Part shown: positions 57,308-64,000 of the stretch, in pieces
How positions within the stretch are numbered: the first letter of the stretch is position 1
Layout of the letters: every line of letters begins with the position of its first letter
Origin: Brevinematales bacterium
GTDB lineage: Bacteria; Spirochaetota; Brevinematia; DTOW01
Assembly (NCBI GenBank): GCA_026415355.1
Contig: JAOAHF010000002.1
Span: 80,365-144,364, forward strand
Direction: 5' to 3'
DNA length: 64,000 bases
Made by a program: the position numbers and the translations under genes
The notes under the pieces: generated by a model
What the model saw: the letters and a program-made list of their open reading frames with translations, nothing else
Told to the model about the DNA's origin: nothing
The model's database searches: none

Positions 57308-57983
57308 AAGTCGAAACAAAATAAGTATCATATCCTTTCTGTTTAAGTGTGTCTCTAATCTTAACAGCTGTATCTTTGTCAGAATAATCTCCGACTCTAA
57401 CTCTATTAAATATTATATTACCTACAACTTTTTCTGTTATGTATGAATTATTAAAACCATCCCTTTTAAGCCTTTCCAACATATTCTGAGCTAAAATTCT
57501 ATTAGTGAATGCGCCTACTTGAACAGCAAACTCGTACGCTTTCTTTGTATCGAAAGAGTAGTATTCACCTATCATCTTACTATACTCATCCTCTGAAAAA
57601 ACTCCACTACCTAGTCTGACTATTTTTATCCTAGCGAAAATAACTCCATCCTTTATCATATCAAGATCTTGAGCAGCTCTTTTTGAAATATCAAGTATTC
57701 TACCTTCAACAAAAGGTCCCCTATCATTAACCATAACTACGACTGTTTTGCCATTTTTCGTATTCATAACCTCAAGAATAGTACCAAAAGGCAATGTTCT
57801 ACTAGCACAAGTATATTTGTTAGGATCAAAAATAACACCACTAGAGGTCTTCCTGTTAGCAAATTCTTCACCATAATACGATATATTACCATATATGTAC
57901 TCTTCTTGCCCAAACACATTGCACTCGAACATCACGAAAGAAACAATAACTAGAAAAAATCTCACAAAAATAATTCCTACCAT
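57294..57983 (-). CDS. rlpA: RlpA-like lytic transglycosylase with SPOR domain
   Basis: A 229-residue exported protein. After a signal segment (FVRFFLVIVSFVMFECNVFG), residues about 30-120 are a double-psi beta barrel: ASRTLPFGTILEVMN, VMVNDRGPFVEGRILDIS with the catalytic Asp. The last 75 residues are a SPOR domain (FAVQVGAFTNRILAQNMLE, then VRVGDYSDKDTA) that binds glycan strands stripped of stem peptides. It acts at the septum or poles. A leaderless promoter lies upstream and the next gene is coupled to it. Confidence 0.92.
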   Translation of the reverse strand: MVGIIFVRFFLVIVSFVMFECNVFGQEEYIYGNISYYGEEFANRKTSSGVIFDPNKYTCASRTLPFGTILEVMNTKNGKTVVVMVNDRGPFVEGRILDISKRAAQDLDMIKDGVIFARIKIVRLGSGVFSEDEYSKMIGEYYSFDTKKAYEFAVQVGAFTNRILAQNMLERLKRDGFNNSYITEKVVGNIIFNRVRVGDYSDKDTAVKIRDTLKQKGYDTYFVSTYVEK

Positions 57984-57991
57984 ACAACCAA

Positions 57992-58020
57992 TAATAAAGA
58001 AACAATAACCTTGATTTCAA
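57992..58020 (-). promoter_or_regulatory. rlpA promoter, leaderless
   Basis: On the minus strand: TTGAAA (58020-58015), a 17-base spacer, TTATTA (57997-57992), and 8 bases to the ATG at 57983. Confidence 0.5.
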
Positions 58021-58175
58021 TCAATCAAACCTTAGAAATTTATTATCGAACTTGATAAACTTAGCTAAACTTTTCTGGATCCACAACCTTTTTCGAGTGT
58101 CTAAAAAATTTTTGTGTCTAGTTAGATAAACATAACTAAATTTTATTAATCAAAATCTACTAAAAACTACGCCCT

Positions 58176-58840
58176 AAATATATCTCTCAATACCAAAACA
58201 CTTTGGTGCATCAATTAGTTTCTGGAAACCCCCAGGGTTTTTTGCAGCATCTGAAGTTTCCATCAATAAATTCCAGAATTTGAGAGTCATTTGGGTATAT
58301 TTAATACTCAGAAACTGAAATAGAAATAGGTTCTTTGAATATCTCAACATATAAGCCTGGCAGCACAACTCGAGGAAGAAAGAGATCCCTCGTTAAGTAA
58401 ATGGTGAGACCAAATAGTAGAACACTCACTCTCTCAAAAACACACCTTGCTTTCCGTGATAGAGAAAGTGTATTGAGAGTATGATGCACAATCTTGCAAA
58501 GATATAGAAAGAAGGACAGGAGCAAATTCATGGCAATAATCTAGATAATAGCAAAATTGAATGCTAAGGTGTGGTCGTGCAACCTCAATCTCTTTGTATT
58601 CATTACAAGTTATATACACCCTACCCATCACTGTACCGTCTATCTTGCCTCTTTGAGGATAGTGTGAGTAGGTCTATCATCTGATGGAAGTCAATCCTTT
58701 CGAGTATATTCTCTTCTGATCTTCTACTATCTTCCCCGGGTCTTTAATGTTAATAAGTCGCCACACTCCTATGTTCTCTAGATACCTGTTAAGGTATTCC
58801 ACTATTTTCTCCTCATTGGAATACTCTCCGAATATATGAT
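58176..58840 (-). pseudogene. Decayed gene with multiple frameshifts, family unknown
   Basis: On the minus strand, consecutive open stretches in changing frames read like one broken protein. In order they include HIFGEYSNEEKIVEYLNRYL, ERIDFHQMIDLLTLSSKR, VYITCNEYKEIEVARPHLSI, FGLTIYLTRDLFLPRVVLPG, and SDAAKNPGGFQKLIDAPKCF. At least four shifts or stops separate them. The G+C content looks higher than in neighbouring genes, hinting at transfer. The first 200 bases of it (58814-58615) recur at 61109. I could not name the protein. A non-coding origin for some frames remains possible. Confidence 0.45.
58615..58814 (+). repeat. 200-bp direct repeat, copy 1
   Basis: This segment matches 61109-61308 in the same orientation at 195 of 200 positions, with no gaps. 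It is richer in G/C than its surroundings, lies inside the decayed gene, and ends just before the parA cassette's promoter. Confidence 0.9.
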
Positions 58841-58900
58841 AAACTTAATCAATCTCGTTTATAATTAAACATACATGCTTTGACGAAAATAAGGTTAAGT

Positions 58901-59674
58901 ATGAAAAACTTAAATGTCCTCACAGCCTTCATATTTAGTATAACATTTCTACGCCTAACTGAGCAACCATGTCTCGCTCAACAGGAAAGTATCCCCTCTA
59001 AGATACTAAAACTTAGAGAAGAAACAGAGAAAGGTATAAGCTATTTCATCTCAAAGGATTTCAATAGCAGTATTACTACATTGTCAAATTCCATACTTTT
59101 AGCAGATGAGATAATCTTATCACTTTCCGACGAAACAACTTCACCTAAAACTGAAACAGACTCTATCGCTCTACCTGACGCTATCACTAAAGATGATAAA
59201 AGTATAATCGTAACAACAGTTAGGAAATCTACAACCGAGGCGATAAAATTCTATATCGTAGGTAAGATAGATAAAAGTATAGAGAAAATAAACACCATAA
59301 AGAGTATATCAAAATCCGTAACTGAAGAGGCATACAAGTCAATAAGAGAAATAGAATATAAAAAGTCTTTGGAAGAGAAGCTATCATCAGTAGAAAAATT
59401 GCGAGAGTTTGAAAAAGAACTTATCAGTAAATCAAAAGATGAAAAACCTAGATTCGTCTATATCACCAACCTGATAACAAAAACAAAATTTGTAACAAAT
59501 GTAATTACAAGATACCAAACTACCATGAAGAATGTAGAACAAGATAAGAATGCCCCAATACTGTTAGTAATTACAGGTACAGTAGGATTTGTAGCACTTT
59601 TTACCATTCTAATTATCACAATCCAAAAGATTAGAATCAAAAAGAGAATTAAAGACATCTCGGAAATTATGTAA
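58901..59674 (+). CDS. Exported coiled-coil membrane protein next to parA
   Basis: A 257-residue protein with a signal peptide (VLTAFIFSITFLRLTEQPCLA), a long helical periplasmic region (SIREIEYKKSLEEKLSSVEK), one C-terminal membrane segment (APILLVITGTVGFVALFTIL) and a short basic tail (KIRIKKRIKDISEIM) inside the cell. AAGG lies before the ATG at 58901; the promoter -10 is TATAAT at 58860. Its stop is one base before the parA start, so it is a partner of that ATPase, perhaps its membrane anchor. Confidence 0.65.
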   Translation: MKNLNVLTAFIFSITFLRLTEQPCLAQQESIPSKILKLREETEKGISYFISKDFNSSITTLSNSILLADEIILSLSDETTSPKTETDSIALPDAITKDDKSIIVTTVRKSTTEAIKFYIVGKIDKSIEKINTIKSISKSVTEEAYKSIREIEYKKSLEEKLSSVEKLREFEKELISKSKDEKPRFVYITNLITKTKFVTNVITRYQTTMKNVEQDKNAPILLVITGTVGFVALFTILIITIQKIRIKKRIKDISEIM

Positions 59675-59675
59675 T

Positions 59676-60443
59676 ATGGCTAGGATAATAGCAGTATCTA
59701 ATAGAAAAGGAGGAACAGGTAAAACAACAACAGCGGTAAACTTAGCCTCAGGACTCGCTATATTCAAAAAAGCGAAAGTATTACTGGTAGACGCCGATCC
59801 TCAGTCCAATGCTACAATATCATTAGGTTTCTCACAAAACATCCAACCATCTTTGATGGATCTAATGTTGAACCGGACAAGCCTTGAGAGTATAGTATAT
59901 AAAACTAAAGTAGAAAATTTATTCATTATCCCATCTAATACTAACTTATCAAAAATTGAACCCTTCCTTTTCCACCAGAATCAGGGAGAGTATCTGTTGA
60001 AAAATCATCTATATAGGATTGAAAAAAATTTCGACTTTATAGTAATAGACTGTCCACCAAATATCGGTATGATGGGCTTAAACTCACTAATCTGTGCTAA
60101 AGAAGTTCTAATACCTCTTAAAAAAGAGTTTCTTTCAATCGAAGCAACAAATCAATTCCTTAACATTCTCTCAAAAATAATAGAAAAAAAGAATCCTAAA
60201 CTAATAGTAGACGGAATATTATTCACATTCACAACGAAGGACCCCAATACAGTACAGTCAGAATATATCTATTTTGGACCCGTAAATGTTAGAAAACTCA
60301 AAACTGAGATTAGATACGACCCAACTTTATCTGAAGCACCAAAATACGGAAAACCTATATTCCTCTTCCTCCCATCATCAAAAGGCGCACAGGATTATAT
60401 GTCACTCATCGAAGAAATATTCGGTACCACAACTACAAAGTAA
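59676..60443 (+). CDS. ParA/Soj-type ATPase
   Basis: A 255-residue Walker-type ATPase. Deviant Walker A: NRKGGTGKTTTAVNLA. Walker A': LLVDADPQSN. Walker B: FDFIVIDCPPNIGMMG. These are the ParA family marks for surface-bound positioning ATPases. No parB or parS-like gene lies nearby, and neighbours are a membrane protein and a TPR protein. That fits an 'orphan' ParA that positions a non-DNA cargo. The flanking 200-bp repeats suggest that the cassette was moved as a unit. Confidence 0.9.
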   Translation: MARIIAVSNRKGGTGKTTTAVNLASGLAIFKKAKVLLVDADPQSNATISLGFSQNIQPSLMDLMLNRTSLESIVYKTKVENLFIIPSNTNLSKIEPFLFHQNQGEYLLKNHLYRIEKNFDFIVIDCPPNIGMMGLNSLICAKEVLIPLKKEFLSIEATNQFLNILSKIIEKKNPKLIVDGILFTFTTKDPNTVQSEYIYFGPVNVRKLKTEIRYDPTLSEAPKYGKPIFLFLPSSKGAQDYMSLIEEIFGTTTTK

Positions 60444-60457
60444 TCATTTACAACGAT

Positions 60458-61084
60458 TTACTTCAATGTAGATATCCTTCTAAGACTCTCCCTAATCTCC
60501 ACGTTTTCAGGGTCAAGACTACTAGCATCCTCCAAAAGCCGTCTAGCACCAGAGTAATCCTCTTCATCCAACAGTTCCATAGCTCTTGAATAAAGCTCTT
60601 TAGCCTTACGTTTGTTTATATCACTCTTATTTGAATCTTTCTGTTGTTCTAAGTTAATGTCATGAGAACCTTCTTTTAACTTAAACTCATTAGTAGAAGA
60701 GTTAGTTGCAAAATCCCTCATGGAAGAAAAAGCTTCCCTTATCTCAAACTCAATAATTTCCCTTACCATACTTCCAACAATAGTCCTCATCTCCTGCTTC
60801 ATAACAGTAAATGTCTCACCTCTTAAAGTGTCGACAAAAGCTTCCTTTATAACTTCACTCACTATCATGAAAATATCGGCTCTTGCTTGGGCAATCAAAT
60901 TACTCACCACAAATCTTATGTTCTCTTTCATTCTATCCCTGTCCAACCCAGCCCCCATCTGGAATGCTGCAGAAGGTTGTGTTGTAGAAGATTGTTGCGA
61001 TGAAGAAGGTGTTTCTACTGGTACTTGTCTCTTCTTACTACCACCTATCTTATCATAAAGCTTCTTTGCTTGCTCATAATTAGG
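60458..61084 (-). pseudogene. TPR protein gene, 5' end truncated
   Basis: The frame is open from 61084 down to 60458. From 60958 an ATG gives a 166-residue helical protein ending in a TPR unit (AKELYSRAMELLDEEDYSG). The 42 codons before it also look coding (NYEQAKKLYDKIGGSKKRQ, then Pro/Gln/Ser-rich linker) but hold no ATG, GTG or TTG and end at a stop next to the copy-2 repeat. No ribosome site precedes the ATG at 60958. The gene therefore seems to have lost its N-terminus when the repeat was placed beside it. Expression of the shorter protein from 60958 is still possible. Confidence 0.7.
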
Positions 61085-61108
61085 TTAGCAGAACATAAGG
61101 TTATATAA

Positions 61109-61308
61109 TACACCTTACCCATCACTGTACCGTCTATCCTGCCTCTTTGAGGATAGTATGAATAGGTCTATCATCTGATGGAAGTCAATCCTTTCGAGTA
61201 TATTCTCTTCTGATCTTCTACTATCTTCCCCGGGTCTTTAATGTTAATAAGCCGCCACACTCCTATGTTCTCTAGATACCTGTTAAGGTATTCCACTATT
61301 TTCTCCTC
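61109..61308 (+). repeat. 200-bp direct repeat, copy 2
   Basis: The second copy of the 58615-58814 segment, five substitutions, no gaps. It stands directly upstream of the truncated TPR gene's lost 5' end. Outside the 200 bases the two flanks are unrelated. The interval between the copies holds the parA cassette. Confidence 0.9.
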
Positions 61309-61493
61309 CTCTTGTAAAAGAAAAGAGAAAGAAAATAGAGAAGCAAGAGATGTAATATACTAAAAATATCCATTCCCATAACCTTAAACTATCTTATGAA
61401 GCATCTCTCAAAAAATTTTAGAATTTATTAATTCAGAACAAAGTTAGGCTTATAAGACTAATTTTTCAAACATCTAATCATCCCAACTCAACA
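61309..61493. other. A/T-rich gap
   Basis: Short spacer between repeat copy 2 and the acetyltransferase gene. No gene, tRNA or hairpin was seen. Confidence 0.4.
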
Positions 61494-62117
61494 TCAAATT
61501 TCTATCTCTTTCTCCATTCTATAAAAACAAAAAGTATGTGTATTAATCTTTACTGACTTGGTCTGTGCTACTATCTTGAAACCCTCACTTTCATAGAGTC
61601 TTAAAGCAACACCATTCTCAACACCTACATCTAAAACGACTTTATTGCACCTTAATAATTTGGCATAGCTTGAAACATATTTTAGCATTTCTCTCCCTAA
61701 ACCTCTTCCTCTATACTCTAGAAGAACAGATATGTTGCTTAAGTATATACTTTCTTTAGGTATAGGAAGAAGAAGAGAAGAAGATTTGAAGAGTAACGGT
61801 ATCTTTGGAAATATTCTCGGTCCCATACAAGAAAGGATTTTAAGTCCCATCCTCAAACCCTTGACGAAAAAATCCTTTTGGGGAAACAAAATCATCACTC
61901 CGACAATTTGCTCTCTTTCAATAGCAACCCATGTGTTTTCATAACTGTAAAGGTTTCCTCTGGCAAGAAACAAATTCCTTATAACATTTCTCATATCATT
62001 TTCAAATAGAACCTCAAAAAGCTCTTGGGAGCTGATAATAATAAGTTCAGAAACCTTATAACTAATCTCAAGTAAAGTATTCCTTGAAAAATCACTACAT
62101 CTTACAATATCAGGCAC
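61494..62117 (-). CDS. GNAT-family N-acetyltransferase
   Basis: A 207-residue acetyltransferase. The C-terminal half holds the acetyl-CoA loop LLEYRGRGLGREMLKYVSSY (R-x-x-G-x-G) and LRLYESEGFKIV. The first half differs from usual small GNATs and may define the substrate. It starts at GTG (62117) behind a leaderless promoter. It is monocistronic. Confidence 0.85.
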   Translation of the reverse strand: MPDIVRCSDFSRNTLLEISYKVSELIIISSQELFEVLFENDMRNVIRNLFLARGNLYSYENTWVAIEREQIVGVMILFPQKDFFVKGLRMGLKILSCMGPRIFPKIPLLFKSSSLLLPIPKESIYLSNISVLLEYRGRGLGREMLKYVSSYAKLLRCNKVVLDVGVENGVALRLYESEGFKIVAQTKSVKINTHTFCFYRMEKEIEI

Positions 62118-62124
62118 GGAAGTA

Positions 62125-62154
62125 ATTATCTAGACAATATAAATCTACATTCAA
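62125..62154 (-). promoter_or_regulatory. Promoter giving a leaderless GTG start
   Basis: On the minus strand TTGAAT (62154-62149), an 18-base spacer, GATAAT (62130-62125), and 7 bases to the GTG at 62117. Confidence 0.5.
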
Positions 62155-62233
62155 GAATAACTATCATACTCACCAAATCTACAAAACAGTAAAAGTTTAA
62201 AAGCAATCTAACTACTTATTAAAACTTTCAAAC

Positions 62234-62631
62234 ATGATTGAAAGGATTTTTGTCTTTGGGACAATTAGAAAAGATCAACCTAGACACTACCTTCTAGGTA
62301 ATGCAAAGTTTATTGATCACGCAATTCTTGAAGGGTTTGAACTATATTAATCTATAATATGTTCCCTGGAATTGTTGAAGGCAATGGTAAAGTCATCGGA
62401 GAGATCTATGAATTACCTGAAGATGATTTATATAAACTTGATGAAGCAGAAGATGCAGTGAGTATAAAAAACATTGAAATAAGCTTGCCAAGAAGAGTTA
62501 AAGTCAAAGTTAAAACACAAAGTGGTCAGACTTTAGATGCGTGGTGTTATATATTTATCCAGGATATTGAAGACTCTCAAAAAATACCTTCTGGTAACTG
62601 GGTTGAATTCTCAAAAAGCATTAACCAATAA
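62234..62631 (+). pseudogene. Frameshifted gamma-glutamylcyclotransferase (AIG2-like)
   Basis: The ATG at 62234 opens a 38-codon frame (VFGTIRKDQPRHYLLGNAKF, then GFELY) that stops at 62348. The second part continues in another frame from about 62351: MFPGIVEGNGKVIGEIYELP and further to 62631. Joined, they give the family pattern (YGTLR-like start, H-x-L-L, GFELY, PGIV, GEIYEL). One base gained or lost near 62340-62355 would explain it. The downstream frame has an ATG (62359) but no ribosome site. The 3' end overlaps the pgm remnant by 11 bases. Confidence 0.8.
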
Positions 62632-62870
62632 CCTTCTTTTTGAACTCATTCACTAGTAGATCATGCTTTCTCTGATACTCCTCAACACTTTCAACATCCT
62701 TACCGAATTCACTAAGGAAGTACATCTTAACTTTAGGTTCAGTTCCAGAAGGTCTAACTATTATCTTACTGCCACCTTCAAGATTAAGGATTACCACATT
62801 TGATACTGGCAAGTCAGTTTTGTAATCTTCCTTAAATCCTTTGATAAAATCTTCGTAAGTTAGGAAGTTT
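62621..62870 (-). pseudogene. C-terminal remnant of phosphoglucomutase/phosphomannomutase
   Basis: About 83 codons end in the C-terminal domain: LEGGSKIIVRPSGTEPKVKM (the phosphosugar-binding loop), preceded by FLTYEDFIKG. No active-site Ser or metal loop domains, which need over 350 further codons, are present; upstream the strand carries the STAS gene in the opposite direction. So the gene was cut near 62870. The fragment cannot be active. Confidence 0.85.
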
Positions 62871-62873
62871 ATT

Positions 62874-63203
62874 ATGGAGAAGAAGCTATCTATTGAGTTA
62901 TCCGATAAAGAAAAATTCATTCTCATAAAGGCTAAAGGAAGTATAAATTCCTACACTTACGATGACTTTCAAAAACAACTATACGATGCTATTGAAAAAA
63001 AGAGTGTCTGTATTGACTTAAGCGAGGTTGATATCCTTTTATCTGCTGGGCTCAGAACCATAATGTATGACATTGATAAAGGAGAAGAAAAAGGTTTTAA
63101 GGTGTTCATCCTATCACCATCATCAGTAGCACTTGAAGCAATCAATTCAACGGATTTCAAGAATATGTTCAACATTGTATTCTCACTATCAGATGTAAAA
63201 TGA
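62874..63203 (+). CDS. STAS-domain anti-sigma factor antagonist
   Basis: A 109-residue single STAS domain. IDLSEVDILLSAGLRTIMYD carries the Ser (in LLSAGLR) that is phosphorylated in SpoIIAA/RsbV proteins. It would bind an anti-sigma kinase when unphosphorylated. AGGAAG is ahead of the ATG. Its TGA overlaps the next ATG (63200-63203), so it is coupled to the ATPase gene. The 5' end lies right at the broken edge of the pgm remnant. Confidence 0.93.
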   Translation: MEKKLSIELSDKEKFILIKAKGSINSYTYDDFQKQLYDAIEKKSVCIDLSEVDILLSAGLRTIMYDIDKGEEKGFKVFILSPSSVALEAINSTDFKNMFNIVFSLSDVK

Positions 63204-63586
63204 AGTTTCTTATAGAAATACGCAACAATAAAAAAGGGATATTCTTGATAAATGAACTTATAGACAGATTGAGATTTGATCTGCCAATAAAAGATAAACT
63301 TAAAGTAATACTTACCGAGATAATTGAGAATATTTCACATCATTCAAATACAGACAAGACAACAATAAGCATACGGGAGTATAAAAGTAAGAAGGTAAGC
63401 ATATTGATCTTATTTAAGTCAAACGATTTTGAGATAGTCACCCAAAAAATACAAGACCCAAAGGTATATTTCAATTATTCAGAGAAAAGATACAGAGAGC
63501 TTGGTGTAATTATGTATCACAACTTATCATCGTTAGTTATGTATAAATTTAGTAATGGACTTGTTAGGATACTCGTATTACTATAA
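63200..63586 (+). CDS. RsbW-like anti-sigma kinase domain
   Basis: A 128-residue protein coupled to the STAS gene. KVILTEIIENISHHSNTDKT has the N-box Glu and Asn of GHKL kinases. The later G1 motif (DxGxG) is not clear (the region reads KIQDPKVYFNYSEKRYRELG), so it may bind ATP poorly or not at all. RsbW-like proteins phosphorylate STAS partners and bind sigma factors. The pair is a likely partner-switch module. Confidence 0.8.
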   Translation: MKFLIEIRNNKKGIFLINELIDRLRFDLPIKDKLKVILTEIIENISHHSNTDKTTISIREYKSKKVSILILFKSNDFEIVTQKIQDPKVYFNYSEKRYRELGVIMYHNLSSLVMYKFSNGLVRILVLL

Positions 63587-63587
63587 C

Positions 63588-64000
63588 CTAATAGTCAATT
63601 CTTACTTCAGCAGGGAAGGATTTTCTTATAACATTACCAACAAACTCAAACTCTCCTTGAACTACATAAATTCCTTTCTCTGCCAGCTCCCCGTCGCTCT
63701 TCTTGAGATCCCAAACGATTGACTTAAACTCAAGTGGTTTTCCACTTGCTATCTTACCATCCTTAGTAAGTTTTATGTTAGCACTTTCCTTAAATTCCCT
63801 AATAATACTACCATCCCTTTCTGATACTACAACAATCCTATATGAGATGACATTACTTACATCCCTAAAGGAACTCACTGTTAGCTTATCGGTAGGCAAT
63901 GTGATAACCTGCTTATCAGGAATGAGTATTATGTTCCTTGGATCAGCACTTATTATTATATTCTTCTCAACCTTTTCCGAGACATTACCAACATCATCAT
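63588..64000 (-). CDS. FlgD-type Ig-repeat protein, 5' part cut by window edge
   Basis: The frame is open to the right edge, so only the C-terminal 136 residues are seen. They have the FlgD-like Ig pattern, including VVSERDGSIIREFKES and FKSIVWDLKKSDGELAEKG, and resemble the repeats in the OmpA protein at 19019. The protein is probably a large envelope or surface protein. It converges with the kinase-like gene, one base from its stop. Confidence 0.75.
   Translation of the reverse strand, partial: DDVGNVSEKVEKNIIISADPRNIILIPDKQVITLPTDKLTVSSFRDVSNVISYRIVVVSERDGSIIREFKESANIKLTKDGKIASGKPLEFKSIVWDLKKSDGELAEKGIYVVQGEFEFVGNVIRKSFPAEVRIDY

Noticed and set aside
58174..58631. Three short minus-strand frames considered as separate genes
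   Set aside because: They overlap or abut in different frames and read better as one decayed gene.
60286..60471. Short plus-strand frame at the 3' end of parA
   Set aside because: It overlaps the ParA frame and has no pattern of its own.
1..64000. CRISPR arrays, complete insertion sequences and prophage genes
   Set aside because: I looked for regularly spaced short repeats, transposase DDE motifs, terminal inverted repeats and phage structural genes and found none. The only sizeable repeat is the 200-bp pair.

Overview
The window is a very AT-rich stretch of a Gram-negative (diderm) bacterial chromosome. Several gene types point to a spirochaete or a close relative: a UPF0164/PorV-like barrel fused to FlgD-type Ig repeats and an OmpA domain, stand-alone histidine-kinase-like ATPases, a STAS/ATPase pair, a FlgM-like protein and many small exported TPR proteins. 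This placement rests on gene content alone and is not certain. Genes are densely packed on both strands, with many ATGA overlaps and tail-to-tail overlaps.

Layout. 0-3.1 kb: RND/MMPL exporter (cut by the left edge) with its TetR repressor and operator, then a GDT1-like transporter. 3.6-16.9 kb: CPBP protease, a membrane protein with a LysM-like end, ApbE, an operon of TPR lipoprotein, sugar nucleotidyltransferase-like protein and ATPase, a 990-residue DUF4175-like coiled-coil membrane protein, and cysteine synthase. 17-21.7 kb: a polysaccharide deacetylase with a hydrolase-like tail, and the large OmpA protein. 21.9-26.5 kb: a five-gene cytochrome oxidase operon (subunit III, SCO, subunit II, subunit I, DUF2231). 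26.7-43.9 kb: mostly housekeeping genes (purL, folC, tRNA-Lys, rpmH, yebC, rtcB) plus a CoA-disulfide-reductase/rhodanese/TusA/DsrE fusion. 44.1-48.1 kb: a second TetR with its operator, TolC, a membrane fusion protein without an adjacent pump, and a LysM protein. 48.3-58 kb: CorC-like protein, hisS, large TPR protein, a tRNA-Gln/tRNA-Arg/secG transcription unit, RlpA. 58-63 kb is unlike the rest. It has a decayed gene, a 200-bp direct repeat bracketing an orphan ParA cassette, a frameshifted gamma-glutamylcyclotransferase, and a phosphoglucomutase remnant. A STAS/ATPase pair and an edge-cut FlgD-like protein follow.

The most general signal is in the promoters. Many first genes have a TTGANN -35 box, a 16-18 base spacer, a -10 box, and then the start codon only 6-8 bases later with no ribosome binding site. 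Second and later genes of operons have clear GGAGG-type sites. This predicts widespread leaderless mRNAs. Three tRNAs (Lys-TTT, Gln-TTG, Arg-CCT) and a 55-residue L34 gene were found by reading the sequence directly.
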